From assembly GCA_035516965.1 (NCBI GenBank), contig DATIZR010000041.1:1-64000 (forward strand): a DNA stretch of 64,000 bases, read 5' to 3'. A program made the position numbers and the translations under genes. This stretch comes from Nitrospirota bacterium (GTDB taxonomy: Bacteria; Nitrospirota; UBA9217). The notes beneath the pieces are model-generated. The model ran no database searches and was not told where the DNA came from. It was given only the letters and a program-made list of their open reading frames with translations. The first letter of the stretch is position 1. Each line of letters starts with the position of its first letter. Shown piece after piece: positions 1 through 9,178 of the stretch.

Positions 1-713
1 TCAATGGTCTCGGCATGACCCTTACCTTCTTCATTCTCGCATCCGTGACGGTGCTCAAATTCCACGAGGGAGGATGGATCACGCTGCTGCTTACCGGGGC
101 TTTGGTCGTCATCGCCCTGCTCACGCAGCGCCACTACCGGAATACCTTCAAGATGCTCCACAGGCTCGACGAGCTCGTGAAGGTGGCCGAGGCCTCCTGC
201 CCCATCAACCCGGAGAAAGCCCCCACCGAACAGGAGCAGAAGGTGAAATATGATCCCCAGGACAAGACGGCCATCCTGCTCGTGAACGGGTTCAACGGCC
301 TGGGCCTCCATACCCTGTTCAGCATCATCCGTCTGTTCGGGGGGACCTTCAAGAACTTCGTGTTCATCCAGGTCGGCGTCGTGGACGCGGGCAACTTCAA
401 GGGAACCGATGAAATGACCCATATGAAGGCCACGGTGAAGAAGGAGCTGGACCGCTACGTGCACTATATGCGGTGCCACGGTTATTACGCCGCCGGCTAT
501 TATTCCTTCGGCAACGACGTCGTCGATGAGATCGCACGGCTCGTCCCCGAGATCCTGGAGCGCTTCCCCAATGCCATCCTGTTCGGAGGACAGCTGGTGT
601 TCCCGAAGACCGGCTTCCTATCCGGCGTGTTCCACAACTACACGATCTTCTCGGTGCAGAGGCGGTTCTACAGCCAGGGCCTGCCGGTCGTGGTCCTCCC
701 GATCCGCGTCTGA
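1..713 (+). CDS. APC-family amino acid permease, C-terminal part (5' end outside window)
   Basis: The reading frame is open from position 3 to the stop at 711-713, so this is the end of a longer gene; the first ATG at 15 is internal. The visible part begins with one hydrophobic helix (about LTFFILASVTVL) and a second (WITLLLTGALVVIALL), followed by a soluble tail of about 180 residues with an alternating hydrophobic pattern (TAILLVNGFNG, FVFIQVGVVDAG) resembling the universal-stress-like cytoplasmic domain found after some APC permeases. It would act in the inner membrane importing an amino acid or polyamine. Substrate cannot be told because the transport core is missing. Family assignment is from overall resemblance of this C-terminal part. 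Confidence 0.6.
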   Translation, partial: NGLGMTLTFFILASVTVLKFHEGGWITLLLTGALVVIALLTQRHYRNTFKMLHRLDELVKVAEASCPINPEKAPTEQEQKVKYDPQDKTAILLVNGFNGLGLHTLFSIIRLFGGTFKNFVFIQVGVVDAGNFKGTDEMTHMKATVKKELDRYVHYMRCHGYYAAGYYSFGNDVVDEIARLVPEILERFPNAILFGGQLVFPKTGFLSGVFHNYTIFSVQRRFYSQGLPVVVLPIRV

Positions 714-765
714 AGCGTGCCGTGCCCGATCATCACCGCGAACAAGGCTGCGACCACTTTTTTCA

Positions 766-792
766 TTGACCCTCCTTCCTGCCTGGTATAGT
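766..792 (+). promoter_or_regulatory. possible promoter with -10 close to the start codon
   Basis: TTGACC at 766-771 and TATAGT at 787-792 are separated by 15 bp, shorter than ideal. The -10 ends 11 bp before the ATG at 804 of the following kinase gene, and there is no convincing Shine-Dalgarno sequence, so the transcript would have almost no leader. Confidence 0.35.
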
Positions 793-803
793 ATGAAAAT
801 CCT

Positions 804-3800
804 ATGCTTCCCTGGCGGCTCCACACCAAGTTCCTGTTCCTGGTCCTCGGCAGCCTCGTCCTTTTCCTGGGCACCCTCTCCGTGTACCTCGTGAACCGGG
901 AGGCCCGTCTCCTCCAGCGAAAGGCGGAGGAGAAGCAGCATCTGCTTGCCTTTACCATCTATTCCGATCTGCGGGAAAACATGATCCAGGGGACCCCGCG
1001 CAGCACGCTGAAGCTCATGGACAGTCTCCGCGGGACCTACGGGCTCGTTCAGCTCGAAGTGCTCAGAAAGGACGGCACTCCGGCCTTCGGGGTCAAGGGC
1101 AGGGACATCGCGCTCCCCCAGCTGGCGCAGGCGTTCGAGACGGGGTCGGAATTCTCGTTCCGGCACTATGAAGGTCAGCCGCTGCATACCATTCTCTATC
1201 CGTTGAAGAACGAACGGGTATGCAGCCCGTGCCACGGCAGCAGTCAGCCGGTCCTCGGCGTCCTTCTCGTGTCCCTGTCCTGGGAGGATTCGCTCCGGGA
1301 GATCGTCAACAGCAGGCGTACGCTCACCCTTTTGTTCGCGGCGCTCATCCTTGCGATCGGCGGCATTCTGTATTTCCTGGTCCGCAGGGTCGTGCTGCAG
1401 CCTCTCGCCATCCTGCATGACGGGGCCAGGCGGATCGGCAGGGGCGAGATGACGCACCGGATCAGCCTGGCGACTGGCGACGAGATGCAGGACCTGTCAC
1501 GGTCCTTGAACGAAATGGCCGGCCGCCTCGAGGGATCCTACTCGGTGCTGGAACAGCGGATCCGCGAGCGGACTGCGGAAGTCGAAGAGCGGATGATCCG
1601 CCTCTACGAGTACAGCCGCGACATGGCCACGATCTCGCGGCTTTCCACCAGGGTTTTCAGCGTCGGGCAGCCCCTCGACGGGATGCTGGACCGTTTCATG
1701 TGGGCGGTATCGCGCGGGCTCGGGTATCGAAGATCGTTCCTCTGCCTGGTCGACCGCAGGCGGGCCTGGCTCGAAGTGAAGCGCGATTCGGGACTCGGAG
1801 AACTGCTGGGGATCACGAGCCGGCCGCTTTCCGGAGACGATCCTTTCGCCGCGCTCGTCCGCACGGGAAAAGAGCGGCTCATCGAGGACGGCTCACGGGA
1901 CGAGGTCTTCGGCAGGCGCCAGGCTGGCGGCGAAGGCAGGGGAGAGCAACTCCTCATGGTGCCCATCCGGACCGGCGGTCAGGACAAATTCTGCTGGGAA
2001 GCGAACAACTGCATCCGCGCCGACTGCCCGGCATATAAGCGGGAGGATGAATCATGCTGGCTCGTCCCGGACACGAGTTGCGGCAATGATCTCATCGAGT
2101 CCTACGGTGACAAGCTGGCCTACTGCATGACCTGCAGCGTCTTCCCGGTTCTCGGCGTCCTGGTGGTCGCCGCGCGCGGGGGCAGGCCCTTCCGGCGAAG
2201 GGACATAAGCGTTCTCCGCATTCTGGCCGCTGATATGGGGGCGGCGCTCGAGAACCTCCGGCTCCATGACGACAACCGGCAGATGGTGAGGGAACTTCTC
2301 GAACTCCACAAGAGCACCGCTTCAGCGCTCGCCGAGCTCTCCCTGGAAAAGGCGCTCGAGACATTCACCGATGCGGCCCTGAAGTTCTCCGGTCTCGATG
2401 CCTGCAATTTCTGGCTTCTTTCCCAGGACCGTCTCGGCCTCGTCCATCGCGCGGGGGGGTGCCCCGGTCCCGGAGACCACGATGCGTGCCCAAAGAGCCT
2501 TCCGCTCGATCAGGGCGCCGTGGGACGGGCCTTCCGGGAAAACCGGATCATCACGGAGTATAATCTGCCCTTGCACGATACGACGGAGCTTGGCAGGACC
2601 GCCGGTGCACAGGGAATGCCCGCGCTGCTTGCCCTGCCGCTCAAGAGCGAGGGCCGGCCGATCGGCGTGTTCACCGTTCACAAGCGGAGCAGCACGCCAT
2701 TCCTCGAGAGCGAGATCGCGGCTTTCATGCTGCTGGCCAACCATGCCGCCATGGCCATCAATGTCTGCCAGCTGAACGATGCATTGAAAGCGCAGAACCG
2801 GGAGCTGGCAAGCAGCGGCAGCCTGATGAGCGGGATCCTGGGGAGCATGACGAGCGGGATCATGCTGCTCGGCTACGATGGAAGCGTCAAGCTCATAAAC
2901 GAGGCGGGCGCGGCGCTCCTGGGCAGCCGCCCCGGAGACCTGATCGACCAGCGGTTGGCCGATCTGTTCCCCGATGCCGAAGTGTTCCTGTCGGCGTCCC
3001 CGGGGCCCTATCAGGAAACGGAGATCAGGAGACGCGACGGCACGAGCCTCCCCATCGGCTTCACGGCCACGTCTTTCCAGGGAGGAGACAAGCGGGAAGG
3101 CACCATCGTGGCCTGGCGCGACCTGACAGAGATCAAGGCGCTCCAGGCAGCAGTGCTCAGCAAGGAACGGTTTGCGGCCGTGGGACAGGTGGTCGCGGGC
3201 GTGGCCCATGAGATCAGGAACCCGTTGTTCGGGATCAGCTCCATCGGCCAGATCTTCGAGCGGCAACTGACCAGTCCTGCGCACGTGGAACTGGCCCAAG
3301 CCCTTCTCTCGGAAACGAAGCGGCTCAACCAGCTCGTCGAGGAGCTCCTGATCTACGGCCGGCCGATCAAGCTGTCGCTCGTCGAATGTGACCTTGTTGA
3401 TCTTTGGGAAGAGGTCATCGGTATGCACCGGGAAGAGCTTGTCCGGAAGGGAATTACCGTGCGGGGAGACCAGGACCGTCCGCACGCCCTTGCCTACGTG
3501 GACCCGCACCAGATCAGGCAGGTGATCCTGAACCTTCTCAGGAACGCCATCGACGCCTGCGCAACGGGCGGGACGATCAGTATCAGGTTTCTGCTGGAAG
3601 ACCGGTTCATCATCTTTGTGCTGGCGGACTCGGGAGCGGGGATACCCGCAGAACATCTGGCCCGGGTATTCGATCTCTTCTTTACGACGAAAGCCCGGGG
3701 GACGGGCCTTGGGCTCGCGATCTGCAAGAAGATCGTCGAGGACCACGGCGGGTCGATATTCGTGGAGAGCCGGGACGGGAAGAATCCCGGGGAGCAACCG

Positions 3801-3875
3801 GGAACGACGGTGACCGTCAAGCTTCTCCACCGGGTGATTACCGGCAACCTCGGCACGACAGGCGCGAATTCCTGA
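804..3875 (+). CDS. large membrane sensor histidine kinase with periplasmic CXXCH and Cys/Trp-rich GAF insert
   Basis: A 1023-residue kinase. In order: TM1 (about 8-28); periplasmic domain holding C140-S-P-C143-H144, a c-type heme attachment motif; TM2 (about 171-194); HAMP (about 195-245); coiled coil; GAF (about 280-475); second GAF (about 510-660); PAS (about 680-790); HisKA with phospho-acceptor H802 (VAHEIRNP); HATPase with the N box at about 910-914 and a GTGLGLAI box. The first GAF is interrupted by Cys 397, 403, 408, 418, 426, 441 and 444, with Trp directly after C397 and C418, resembling the two-CW motif seen in anaerobe signalling proteins. Known families suggest redox or ligand sensing by the periplasmic heme domain; metal or cluster binding by the insert is inference. 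No receiver domain is attached. Start chosen because TM1 follows at once. Confidence 0.85.
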   Translation: MLPWRLHTKFLFLVLGSLVLFLGTLSVYLVNREARLLQRKAEEKQHLLAFTIYSDLRENMIQGTPRSTLKLMDSLRGTYGLVQLEVLRKDGTPAFGVKGRDIALPQLAQAFETGSEFSFRHYEGQPLHTILYPLKNERVCSPCHGSSQPVLGVLLVSLSWEDSLREIVNSRRTLTLLFAALILAIGGILYFLVRRVVLQPLAILHDGARRIGRGEMTHRISLATGDEMQDLSRSLNEMAGRLEGSYSVLEQRIRERTAEVEERMIRLYEYSRDMATISRLSTRVFSVGQPLDGMLDRFMWAVSRGLGYRRSFLCLVDRRRAWLEVKRDSGLGELLGITSRPLSGDDPFAALVRTGKERLIEDGSRDEVFGRRQAGGEGRGEQLLMVPIRTGGQDKFCWEANNCIRADCPAYKREDESCWLVPDTSCGNDLIESYGDKLAYCMTCSVFPVLGVLVVAARGGRPFRRRDISVLRILAADMGAALENLRLHDDNRQMVRELLELHKSTASALAELSLEKALETFTDAALKFSGLDACNFWLLSQDRLGLVHRAGGCPGPGDHDACPKSLPLDQGAVGRAFRENRIITEYNLPLHDTTELGRTAGAQGMPALLALPLKSEGRPIGVFTVHKRSSTPFLESEIAAFMLLANHAAMAINVCQLNDALKAQNRELASSGSLMSGILGSMTSGIMLLGYDGSVKLINEAGAALLGSRPGDLIDQRLADLFPDAEVFLSASPGPYQETEIRRRDGTSLPIGFTATSFQGGDKREGTIVAWRDLTEIKALQAAVLSKERFAAVGQVVAGVAHEIRNPLFGISSIGQIFERQLTSPAHVELAQALLSETKRLNQLVEELLIYGRPIKLSLVECDLVDLWEEVIGMHREELVRKGITVRGDQDRPHALAYVDPHQIRQVILNLLRNAIDACATGGTISIRFLLEDRFIIFVLADSGAGIPAEHLARVFDLFFTTKARGTGLGLAICKKIVEDHGGSIFVESRDGKNPGEQPGTTVTVKLLHRVITGNLGTTGANS

Positions 3876-4063
3876 CGCTCCGGGAAGCAGGCAGAGCCCG
3901 AGCGTGTCGATGTCGTCCCCGGGGTGGAGCAAGGCGCGATGCAGGCAGCGTAACCCTCACCTCGCGCTCAACGGGGTCTGACCAGTTGAAGCGATGCGGG
4001 ATGGTGTGACAGGAGGGCGCCAATGACGGCGCGGGAGTCTCTTTCTTCCGGAGGATGCGGAAC

Positions 4064-5836
4064 ATGATGACGCGGACCATAGCCAGTCTGAAGCGATTGA
4101 ACCCCTGGCATTTCATCTGGGTGTCCGCCGTGATTTCCGAAATATTCACGGCGCTGCTCAATGTCGTCCAGAGCTATCTTTGGTTCGGCAGTGTATCCGG
4201 GGACCTGATGCTGATAGGCGCCATCGACGCGCTGTTCGTGCCGTTGATCGCGGCCCCCATTGCCATTTATTTTGTGAAGGAGACTCGTCTCCAGAAGGAA
4301 ATCAACGCAGGGCTGGCGCGGGAAATTACGGAGCGCAGGCGCGCGGAAGAGGCGCTGGCGCGGAACGAAGCCCGGTACCGCGCCATGATCGACGCTTTTG
4401 ACGGGTTCATCTATATCTGTTCTGCAGACTACCGGATCGAGTTCATGAACGACCGGCTCAAGGTGCGGACCGGTCGTGACGCCACCGGAGAGTCCTGCTT
4501 TACCGCGCTGCATGAGAGGGACTCGGTCTGCCCCTGGTGCGTCAACGAGAGGGTCCTCAAGGGAGAGACGGTCCGGTGGGAGGTGAAAAGTCCCAAGGAT
4601 GACCGCTGGTACTTCATCACCAACACGCCCATCAGCAACGCTGATGGAACGGTATCCAAACAGGCCATGATCATTGACATCACGGAGCGCAAGATCATGG
4701 AAGAAGAGCTGCTGAACGCGCGAAAGCTCGAATCCGTCGGCATGCTGGCCGGCGGGATCGCCCATGATTTCAACAACCTGTTGTCGGGGATCCTGAGCAA
4801 TATCGAGCTGGCAAAGATGCATTCAGTTCACCTGAACAAGGTCTATGAGCGGCTGGAGGAGGCGGAGCAGGCGACGATCATGGCAAAGGACCTGACCCAG
4901 CAGCTGCTGACGTTTGCGAAGGGAGGAGCTCCCGTCAAGAGGACCCTCGCACTGGGAGCACTCATCAGGGAATCGGCCCGGCTTGCCGTGCGGCGGAGAG
5001 AGATAAAATGCGAATGTTCGGTCCCGGAAGATTTGTGGCCCATTGACGCCGACGAAGGGCAAATGAATCAGGTCTTCAGCAACATGATCATGAATGCGGA
5101 CCACGCCATGCCCGAGGGCGGCACGATCAGCGTTCTCTGCGAGAACCTGATGCTCGGCGAGTCCGATGTCCCTCCCCTGCCGGGAGGGAGCTACGTGAGG
5201 ATTTCCATACGGGACCAGGGCATCGGCATCGCACAGGATTTTCTTTCCCGGATATTCGATCCTTACTTCACGACCAAGAACCGGGGGAGCGGTCTCGGCC
5301 TGGCGACGTCATACTCCATCATCAGCAAGCATCAGGGACATATTACCGTTGAGTCGGAACTGGGGAAGGGCACCGTCTTCCACATCTATCTTCCGGCTTC
5401 CGAGGCAAAGAACCGGAAAAGCGGGGAGGAACAGGAGTGGCTGACGCCCGGCGAGGGGCGCATCCTGGTCATGGATGACGACGACATCATTCGGGATGCG
5501 ATCGAGAAGATCCTCCAGGCGCTGGGATACGAGGCGGTCCTCACCCGCGAGGGAAACGAGGCGCTCGCGGTCTACCGGGAGGAGCGGGAATCGGGGCGCG
5601 CCTTCGAAGCCATCATTCTGGATTTGACGGTGCCCGGCGGCATGGGCGGCAGGGAAACTGGTGAAAAGCTGCTCGCCCTCGATCCCGCAGCCAGGATCAT
5701 CATCTCGAGCGGCTATTCAAGCGACCCCGTGATGGCAAACTACCGGAGCCACGGCTTTCACGGCGTGGTGGCAAAACCGTACCGGATCAAGGACCTGGGC
5801 GAGGTTCTGCACCAGGTCATCCAGGAAGAGCGGTAG
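4064..5836 (+). CDS. hybrid sensor histidine kinase (2-TM module, PAS, HisKA, HATPase, receiver)
   Basis: About 590 residues. The GGAGG at 4050-4054 sits 9 nt before the ATG at 4064; the ATG at 4055 would touch it, so 4064 is preferred. N-terminal residues 10-72 form a two-helix membrane module (PWHFIWVSAVISE, then IGAIDALFVPLI) that recurs in the kinase at 43852-44859. Then a PAS domain with C145 and C156-P-W-C159, HisKA with H234 (GIAHDFNNLL), HATPase with RGSGLGLATS, and a C-terminal receiver with acidic pocket at 471-473, phospho-acceptor D520 and K571. The NtrB-like HDFNNLL motif plus receiver is typical of hybrid kinases of Desulfobacterota and Nitrospirota. It follows the first kinase by about 190 bp, so the two may share a transcript. 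The signal is unknown. Confidence 0.85.
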   Translation: MMTRTIASLKRLNPWHFIWVSAVISEIFTALLNVVQSYLWFGSVSGDLMLIGAIDALFVPLIAAPIAIYFVKETRLQKEINAGLAREITERRRAEEALARNEARYRAMIDAFDGFIYICSADYRIEFMNDRLKVRTGRDATGESCFTALHERDSVCPWCVNERVLKGETVRWEVKSPKDDRWYFITNTPISNADGTVSKQAMIIDITERKIMEEELLNARKLESVGMLAGGIAHDFNNLLSGILSNIELAKMHSVHLNKVYERLEEAEQATIMAKDLTQQLLTFAKGGAPVKRTLALGALIRESARLAVRRREIKCECSVPEDLWPIDADEGQMNQVFSNMIMNADHAMPEGGTISVLCENLMLGESDVPPLPGGSYVRISIRDQGIGIAQDFLSRIFDPYFTTKNRGSGLGLATSYSIISKHQGHITVESELGKGTVFHIYLPASEAKNRKSGEEQEWLTPGEGRILVMDDDDIIRDAIEKILQALGYEAVLTREGNEALAVYREERESGRAFEAIILDLTVPGGMGGRETGEKLLALDPAARIIISSGYSSDPVMANYRSHGFHGVVAKPYRIKDLGEVLHQVIQEER

Positions 5837-5858
5837 CGTTCGCAGGTCGCATTTTTTC

Positions 5859-5887
5859 TTGATTTTTTCCCCTGTTCATACGATAAT
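5859..5887 (+). promoter_or_regulatory. sigma70-type promoter for adk
   Basis: TTGATT at 5859-5864 and GATAAT at 5882-5887 are spaced 17 bp. The predicted start site near 5894 gives a leader of about 45 nt before adk, which has the good ribosome site GAGGAGG. This matches the gap after the kinase gene, so adk is probably its own unit. Confidence 0.55.
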
Positions 5888-5938
5888 GTCCGACTTGAAA
5901 CACCCATTCCAATTCATGCTGATGAGGAGGTTAGTTCC

Positions 5939-6592
5939 ATGCGTATCATCTTATTAGGCGCTCCGGGCGCAGGCAAGGGAACGGTCGCGAAGCTTTTGAC
6001 GGCGCTGGACGGCTCGGTTCAGATATCCACCGGCGACATCCTGCGCGGGGCGGTCAAGGCGGGAACGCCGCTCGGCAGGGAGGCGCAGGGCTACATGGAC
6101 CGGGGCGACCTCGTCCCCGATTCCCTGATCATGGGCATCATGGAACAGCGGCTCCAGGAGAAGGACTGCCAGAAGGGGTTCCTGCTCGACGGATTCCCGC
6201 GCACGATCCCGCAGGCCGACGCGCTTGGCGAGCTGCTGAAGAAGATCAACATCAAGCTTGACCTCGTGGCGAGCATCGAAGTGCCGCGCGATGTGATCCT
6301 CGACCGTCTGACGACCCGCCGCACCTGCTCCAACCCCGCCTGCCAGGAGATCTACAACGTCAAGAGCAACCCGCCGGCCCCCGGCGACAAGTGCAAGAAG
6401 TGCGGCAGCCCCGTGGTCCAGCGCGCCGACGAGACCGTGGAGGCCATCAGCAAGCGGCTTGACGTGTACAACGAAAAGACCGCACCGCTCATCGGCTACT
6501 ACGACAAGAAGGGCATGCTCCTGACGATCCGGGAGACGAGCAGCGACGGCGTGGTCAACGCGATCAAGAAGGGCATTGCTGCGAAGAAGTAG
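5939..6592 (+). CDS. adk: adenylate kinase
   Basis: Interconverts AMP + ATP and 2 ADP in the cytoplasm. The 217-residue protein has the usual length of the long bacterial form. It opens with the P-loop GAPGAGKGT, followed by the AMP-binding region (STGDILR) and DGFPRT. The LID carries a zinc-type Cys4 set: C-S-N-P-A-C, then C-K-K-C about 20 residues on. GAGGAGG lies about 10 nt upstream of the ATG. In many bacteria adk lies between secY and map in the ribosomal protein operon; here it stands alone between signalling genes. The assignment is firm. Confidence 0.97.
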   Translation: MRIILLGAPGAGKGTVAKLLTALDGSVQISTGDILRGAVKAGTPLGREAQGYMDRGDLVPDSLIMGIMEQRLQEKDCQKGFLLDGFPRTIPQADALGELLKKINIKLDLVASIEVPRDVILDRLTTRRTCSNPACQEIYNVKSNPPAPGDKCKKCGSPVVQRADETVEAISKRLDVYNEKTAPLIGYYDKKGMLLTIRETSSDGVVNAIKKGIAAKK

Positions 6593-6666
6593 CGCCTCTC
6601 CGGCGCGGTCCTGAGCCGACAGGATCTTCAGCAGGCATTCGTTGCGTCACCCAGATTGGAATCAGA

Positions 6667-6692
6667 CAGGCGGGATGAAGCCATCCCGCCTG
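6667..6692. terminator. perfect 11-bp inverted repeat after adk
   Basis: CAGGCGGGATG at 6667-6677 pairs exactly with CATCCCGCCTG at 6682-6692 across a 4-nt loop. It lies 75 bp past the adk stop and before the next promoterless gap. There is no T-run, so it may be a terminator helped by Rho or simply a transcript-end hairpin. Confidence 0.5.
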
Positions 6693-6756
6693 CGTCATCT
6701 CGACGCCCGCCGGGATGCTAAACTTGGTTAAACGAGGTTGAAGGAATCGGATCATT

Positions 6757-7146
6757 ATGTTTGGTTTTCCCGGCAAGTCGATACTCGTCGTCGATGATTC
6801 GGCGATCATGCGCATGTTCCTCGTCATGAACCTGAAGCGGATGGTGAAGGTGAATATCGTCGAGGCCGTGAACGGGCTGGATGCGCTGGTAAAATTGAAG
6901 AGCGGAACCTTCGATCTGCTCCTCACGGACATGAACATGCCCGGGATGGACGGCGCGCAGCTGGTCAGGCATGTGCGGATCGGCTTGAAAAGCGACATGC
7001 CCATCGTGATCATCACGACCAAAGGCGAGCGGGGGGACCGGGAGCGGGGGATGTCGATGGGCGCGAACAGTTATCTCACGAAACCGGTCAATCCCGCGGA
7101 TTTGATCAAAACGGTGCTGAAGCATCTCGGAGGGTACCAGCTGTAG
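6757..7146 (+). CDS. single-domain CheY-like response regulator
   Basis: A 129-residue stand-alone receiver: acidic pocket D13-D14, phospho-acceptor D58 (LLLTDMNMPGMDG), switch Thr near 87-88, and invariant K109 (LTKPV). There is no output domain, so it works by protein contact, as CheY-like regulators do. It could receive phosphate from one of the kinases upstream, neither of which is complete as a phosphorelay on its own in the case of the first kinase; that pairing is inference. No strong Shine-Dalgarno is visible (GAAGGAATCGG lies 10-20 nt upstream). Confidence 0.9.
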   Translation: MFGFPGKSILVVDDSAIMRMFLVMNLKRMVKVNIVEAVNGLDALVKLKSGTFDLLLTDMNMPGMDGAQLVRHVRIGLKSDMPIVIITTKGERGDRERGMSMGANSYLTKPVNPADLIKTVLKHLGGYQL

Positions 7147-7250
7147 ATAGGACGGCGCGGCAGCACGATGAACGGACGCGCTGGATCCTGAAGTCGGTAT
7201 TCTTTCTGCCTAACCCAGACAAGCCGGATCAAAACCAGAAGCTAAAGGCG

Positions 7251-7357
7251 TCTCTCGCGGAGCACGCGGAGGACCCGGAGTTTAAAACCAAAACCCGAAA
7301 GTCTTTCATGGCGAATTATTTTTTGATTTTCTCTGCGAGCTCTGCGCCTCTGCGAGA
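7251..7357. repeat. palindromic intergenic repeat, hisF downstream gap
   Basis: The 7147-7403 gap holds no gene. Left arm 7251-7281 (CTCGCGGAGCACGCGGAGG core) and right arm 7329-7357 (CTCTGCGAGCTCTGCG core) are imperfectly complementary, and each arm is itself a run of degenerate GCGGAG/CTCTGCG units of about 9-12 bp. Same family as the elements at 8294-8416 and related to those in the other his gaps. Confidence 0.7.
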
Positions 7358-7403
7358 TATTTTCTTGCCGTTTTGTAAAGAATTTTATTTGTAAGTAACT
7401 ACG

Positions 7404-8261
7404 TTACAATCTCACGGGCACTCCCCGCTCCTTTAAATAATCCTTTGCCTGCCTGATAGTATACTCCCGGAAGTGAAAGATCGATGCCGCGAGCGCGGCG
7501 TCCGCCTTGCCCGCGGTCAACCCCTGATAGATATGCTCCAGGTTCCCGACGCCGCCCGACGCGATGACCGGGACCGACACCGCCTCCGCGACGGCCCGCG
7601 TGAGTGAAAGGTCATAGCCGTTCTTCTGGCCGTCCTGGTCCATGCTCGTAAGCAGGATCTCGCCGGCTCCGTACTCCTCCATCATCCGCGCCCACGCAAC
7701 CGCATCGATGCCCATGGGCTTTCTGCCGCCGTGGGTGTAGACCTCCCATTTACGTTCGGCGCCTGGAGTTTCGAGTTCTGAGTGTGAGAGGAAGAGCTGC
7801 CTGTATTTCGGATCGTCTGCCCACGCAAGCGGGGGCTTGAAGTCCCGGTCATGGGCAACGACCTGCTTTGCGTCGATGGCGACCACGATGCACTGGCTGC
7901 CGAAGCGCATGGAGGCCGCCTTGATGAACTCGGGGTCGTGGACCGCGGTGGTATTGATCGAGACCTTGTCGCAGCCGGCGAGGAGGAGGTTCCTGATGTC
8001 GTCGAGGGTCCTGATACCGCCGCCGACCGTGAGCGGCATGAAGACCTGCTCCGCGGTGCGGCGGACGATGTCGAGTATGATGCCGCGTTCCTCATGGGAC
8101 GCCGTGATGTCCAGGAACGTGAGTTCGTCGGCGCCCTGCTCGTCGTAGACCTTCGCGATCTCAACCGGGTCGCCGGCATCTCGCAGGTTCACGAAGCTCA
8201 CGCCCTTGACGACCCTTCCCGCCTTCACATCGAGGCAGGGTATGATTCGTTTTGTCAGCAT
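7404..8261 (-). CDS. hisF: imidazole glycerol phosphate synthase, cyclase subunit
   Basis: HisF uses ammonia from HisH to turn PRFAR into imidazole glycerol phosphate and AICAR. The start is the codon at 8261 ([12 protein letters not shown]), which matches the family N-terminus; frame upstream of it is unrelated. Catalytic aspartates D11 (PCLDV) and D130 (VAIDAK) are present, as are VGGGIR and ASGGVGN. At 285 residues it is about 30 longer than usual: between AIDAK and KWEVYTHGG lies an extra stretch, about residues 135-168 (DNA 7758-7859), that normal HisF lacks. The frame stays open, so the gene looks functional. It is the last gene of the his cluster, reached through repeat-filled gaps. 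Confidence 0.96.
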   Translation of the reverse strand: MLTKRIIPCLDVKAGRVVKGVSFVNLRDAGDPVEIAKVYDEQGADELTFLDITASHEERGIILDIVRRTAEQVFMPLTVGGGIRTLDDIRNLLLAGCDKVSINTTAVHDPEFIKAASMRFGSQCIVVAIDAKQVVAHDRDFKPPLAWADDPKYRQLFLSHSELETPGAERKWEVYTHGGRKPMGIDAVAWARMMEEYGAGEILLTSMDQDGQKNGYDLSLTRAVAEAVSVPVIASGGVGNLEHIYQGLTAGKADAALAASIFHFREYTIRQAKDYLKERGVPVRL

Positions 8262-8293
8262 GATGAGTTCTACTCCAGAAAAGTAAAATCCCG

Positions 8294-8416
8294 TTTCTCG
8301 CGGAGGCGCGGAGGACGCCGAGAACTGCAAGAACCTTTTCGAGCTTTCAACACAAAGGATTCTTGACGGTCTTCGCCTTGCTTTTCTCTGCGAGCTCTGC
8401 GTCTCTGCGAGAAAAA
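8294..8416. repeat. palindromic intergenic repeat between hisF and hisA
   Basis: Left arm 8294-8323 (TCTCGCGGAGGCGCGGAGG core) and right arm 8384-8416 (CTCTGCGAGCTCTGCGTCTC core) are complementary with a few mismatches. They fill nearly the whole gap. The right arm ends just before the hisA stop, so it would appear as a hairpin in the his mRNA. Confidence 0.7.
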
Positions 8417-8420
8417 AGGT

Positions 8421-9167
8421 TTATCTCACGCACCGGTTATCGTTCATCTTGATGAAGAGGATCGCCTCCCGCAGGTCGAGCGAGCCGCTGTAGATGGCCT
8501 TGCCGGTGATCACCCCGCTCACGCCGGAATAGCGCACGGTCAGCAGGTTTTCGATGTCCTTCATCGTATGGACGCCGCCGGACGCGATGACCGGGATGTG
8601 GAGCGCTTTTGCCAGGGCCTGCGTGGCCTCGATGTTCGGACCCGAGAGCATGCCGTCCCGCCTGATGTCCGTGTAGATGATGGCGATGACCCCGTAGTCC
8701 TGCATCTTCTGCGCGAGTTCCACGGCTTTCACCTTCGTGACCTCCGCCCAGCCCTTGATCGCGACCAGGCCGTCCTTTGCATCGATCCCGACGATGATCC
8801 TGCCCGGGAATCTTTTGCAGGCATCCCGGACGAAGTCCGGATTTTCGATCGCGGCCGTGCCGAGGATGATCCGGTCGATCCCGATCGACACCAGGGTCTC
8901 GATAGTCGCGATATCGCGGATGCCGCCGCCGACCTCGATCGGCATCCTGACCGCGGAGCGGATGGCCTTGATCGCCTCGAGGTTCTTCGGAATGCCGGCG
9001 AATGCTCCGTTCAGGTCCACCACGTGCAGGATCTCGGCGCCCTGGGACTCCCAGTGCTTCGCCGTGGTCGCCGGGTCGTCGGAGTAGACCGTGGCCTTGT
9101 CCATGAGCCCCTGTTCGAGCCGGACGCACTTGCCTTCTTTCAGATCGATAGCCGGGATAATTAGCAT
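8421..9167 (-). CDS. hisA: phosphoribosylformimino-AICAR ribotide isomerase
   Basis: HisA is a TIM-barrel isomerase converting ProFAR to PRFAR, the substrate of HisF. The 248-residue protein starts [17 protein letters not shown], with catalytic Asp in AIDL and the second in IYTDIRRDG; phosphate-binding loops VGGGIR and ASGGV are intact. The last residues (NDNRCVR) run up to the repeat element, so the C-terminus may have been set by that insertion. A weak AAGG precedes the start. It lies in the order hisB-hisH-hisA-hisF along the minus strand. Confidence 0.96.
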   Translation of the reverse strand: MLIIPAIDLKEGKCVRLEQGLMDKATVYSDDPATTAKHWESQGAEILHVVDLNGAFAGIPKNLEAIKAIRSAVRMPIEVGGGIRDIATIETLVSIGIDRIILGTAAIENPDFVRDACKRFPGRIIVGIDAKDGLVAIKGWAEVTKVKAVELAQKMQDYGVIAIIYTDIRRDGMLSGPNIEATQALAKALHIPVIASGGVHTMKDIENLLTVRYSGVSGVITGKAIYSGSLDLREAILFIKMNDNRCVR

Positions 9168-9178
9168 GAAGACCTTTA

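Noticed and set aside
618-1457. Minus-strand open frame over the permease end and kinase start
   Set aside because: Opposite two supported genes; no evidence of function.
2322-3932. 536-codon minus-strand open frame inside the first kinase gene
   Set aside because: Lies fully opposite a well-supported kinase; composition reflects the opposite strand of high-GC coding DNA and shows no domain.
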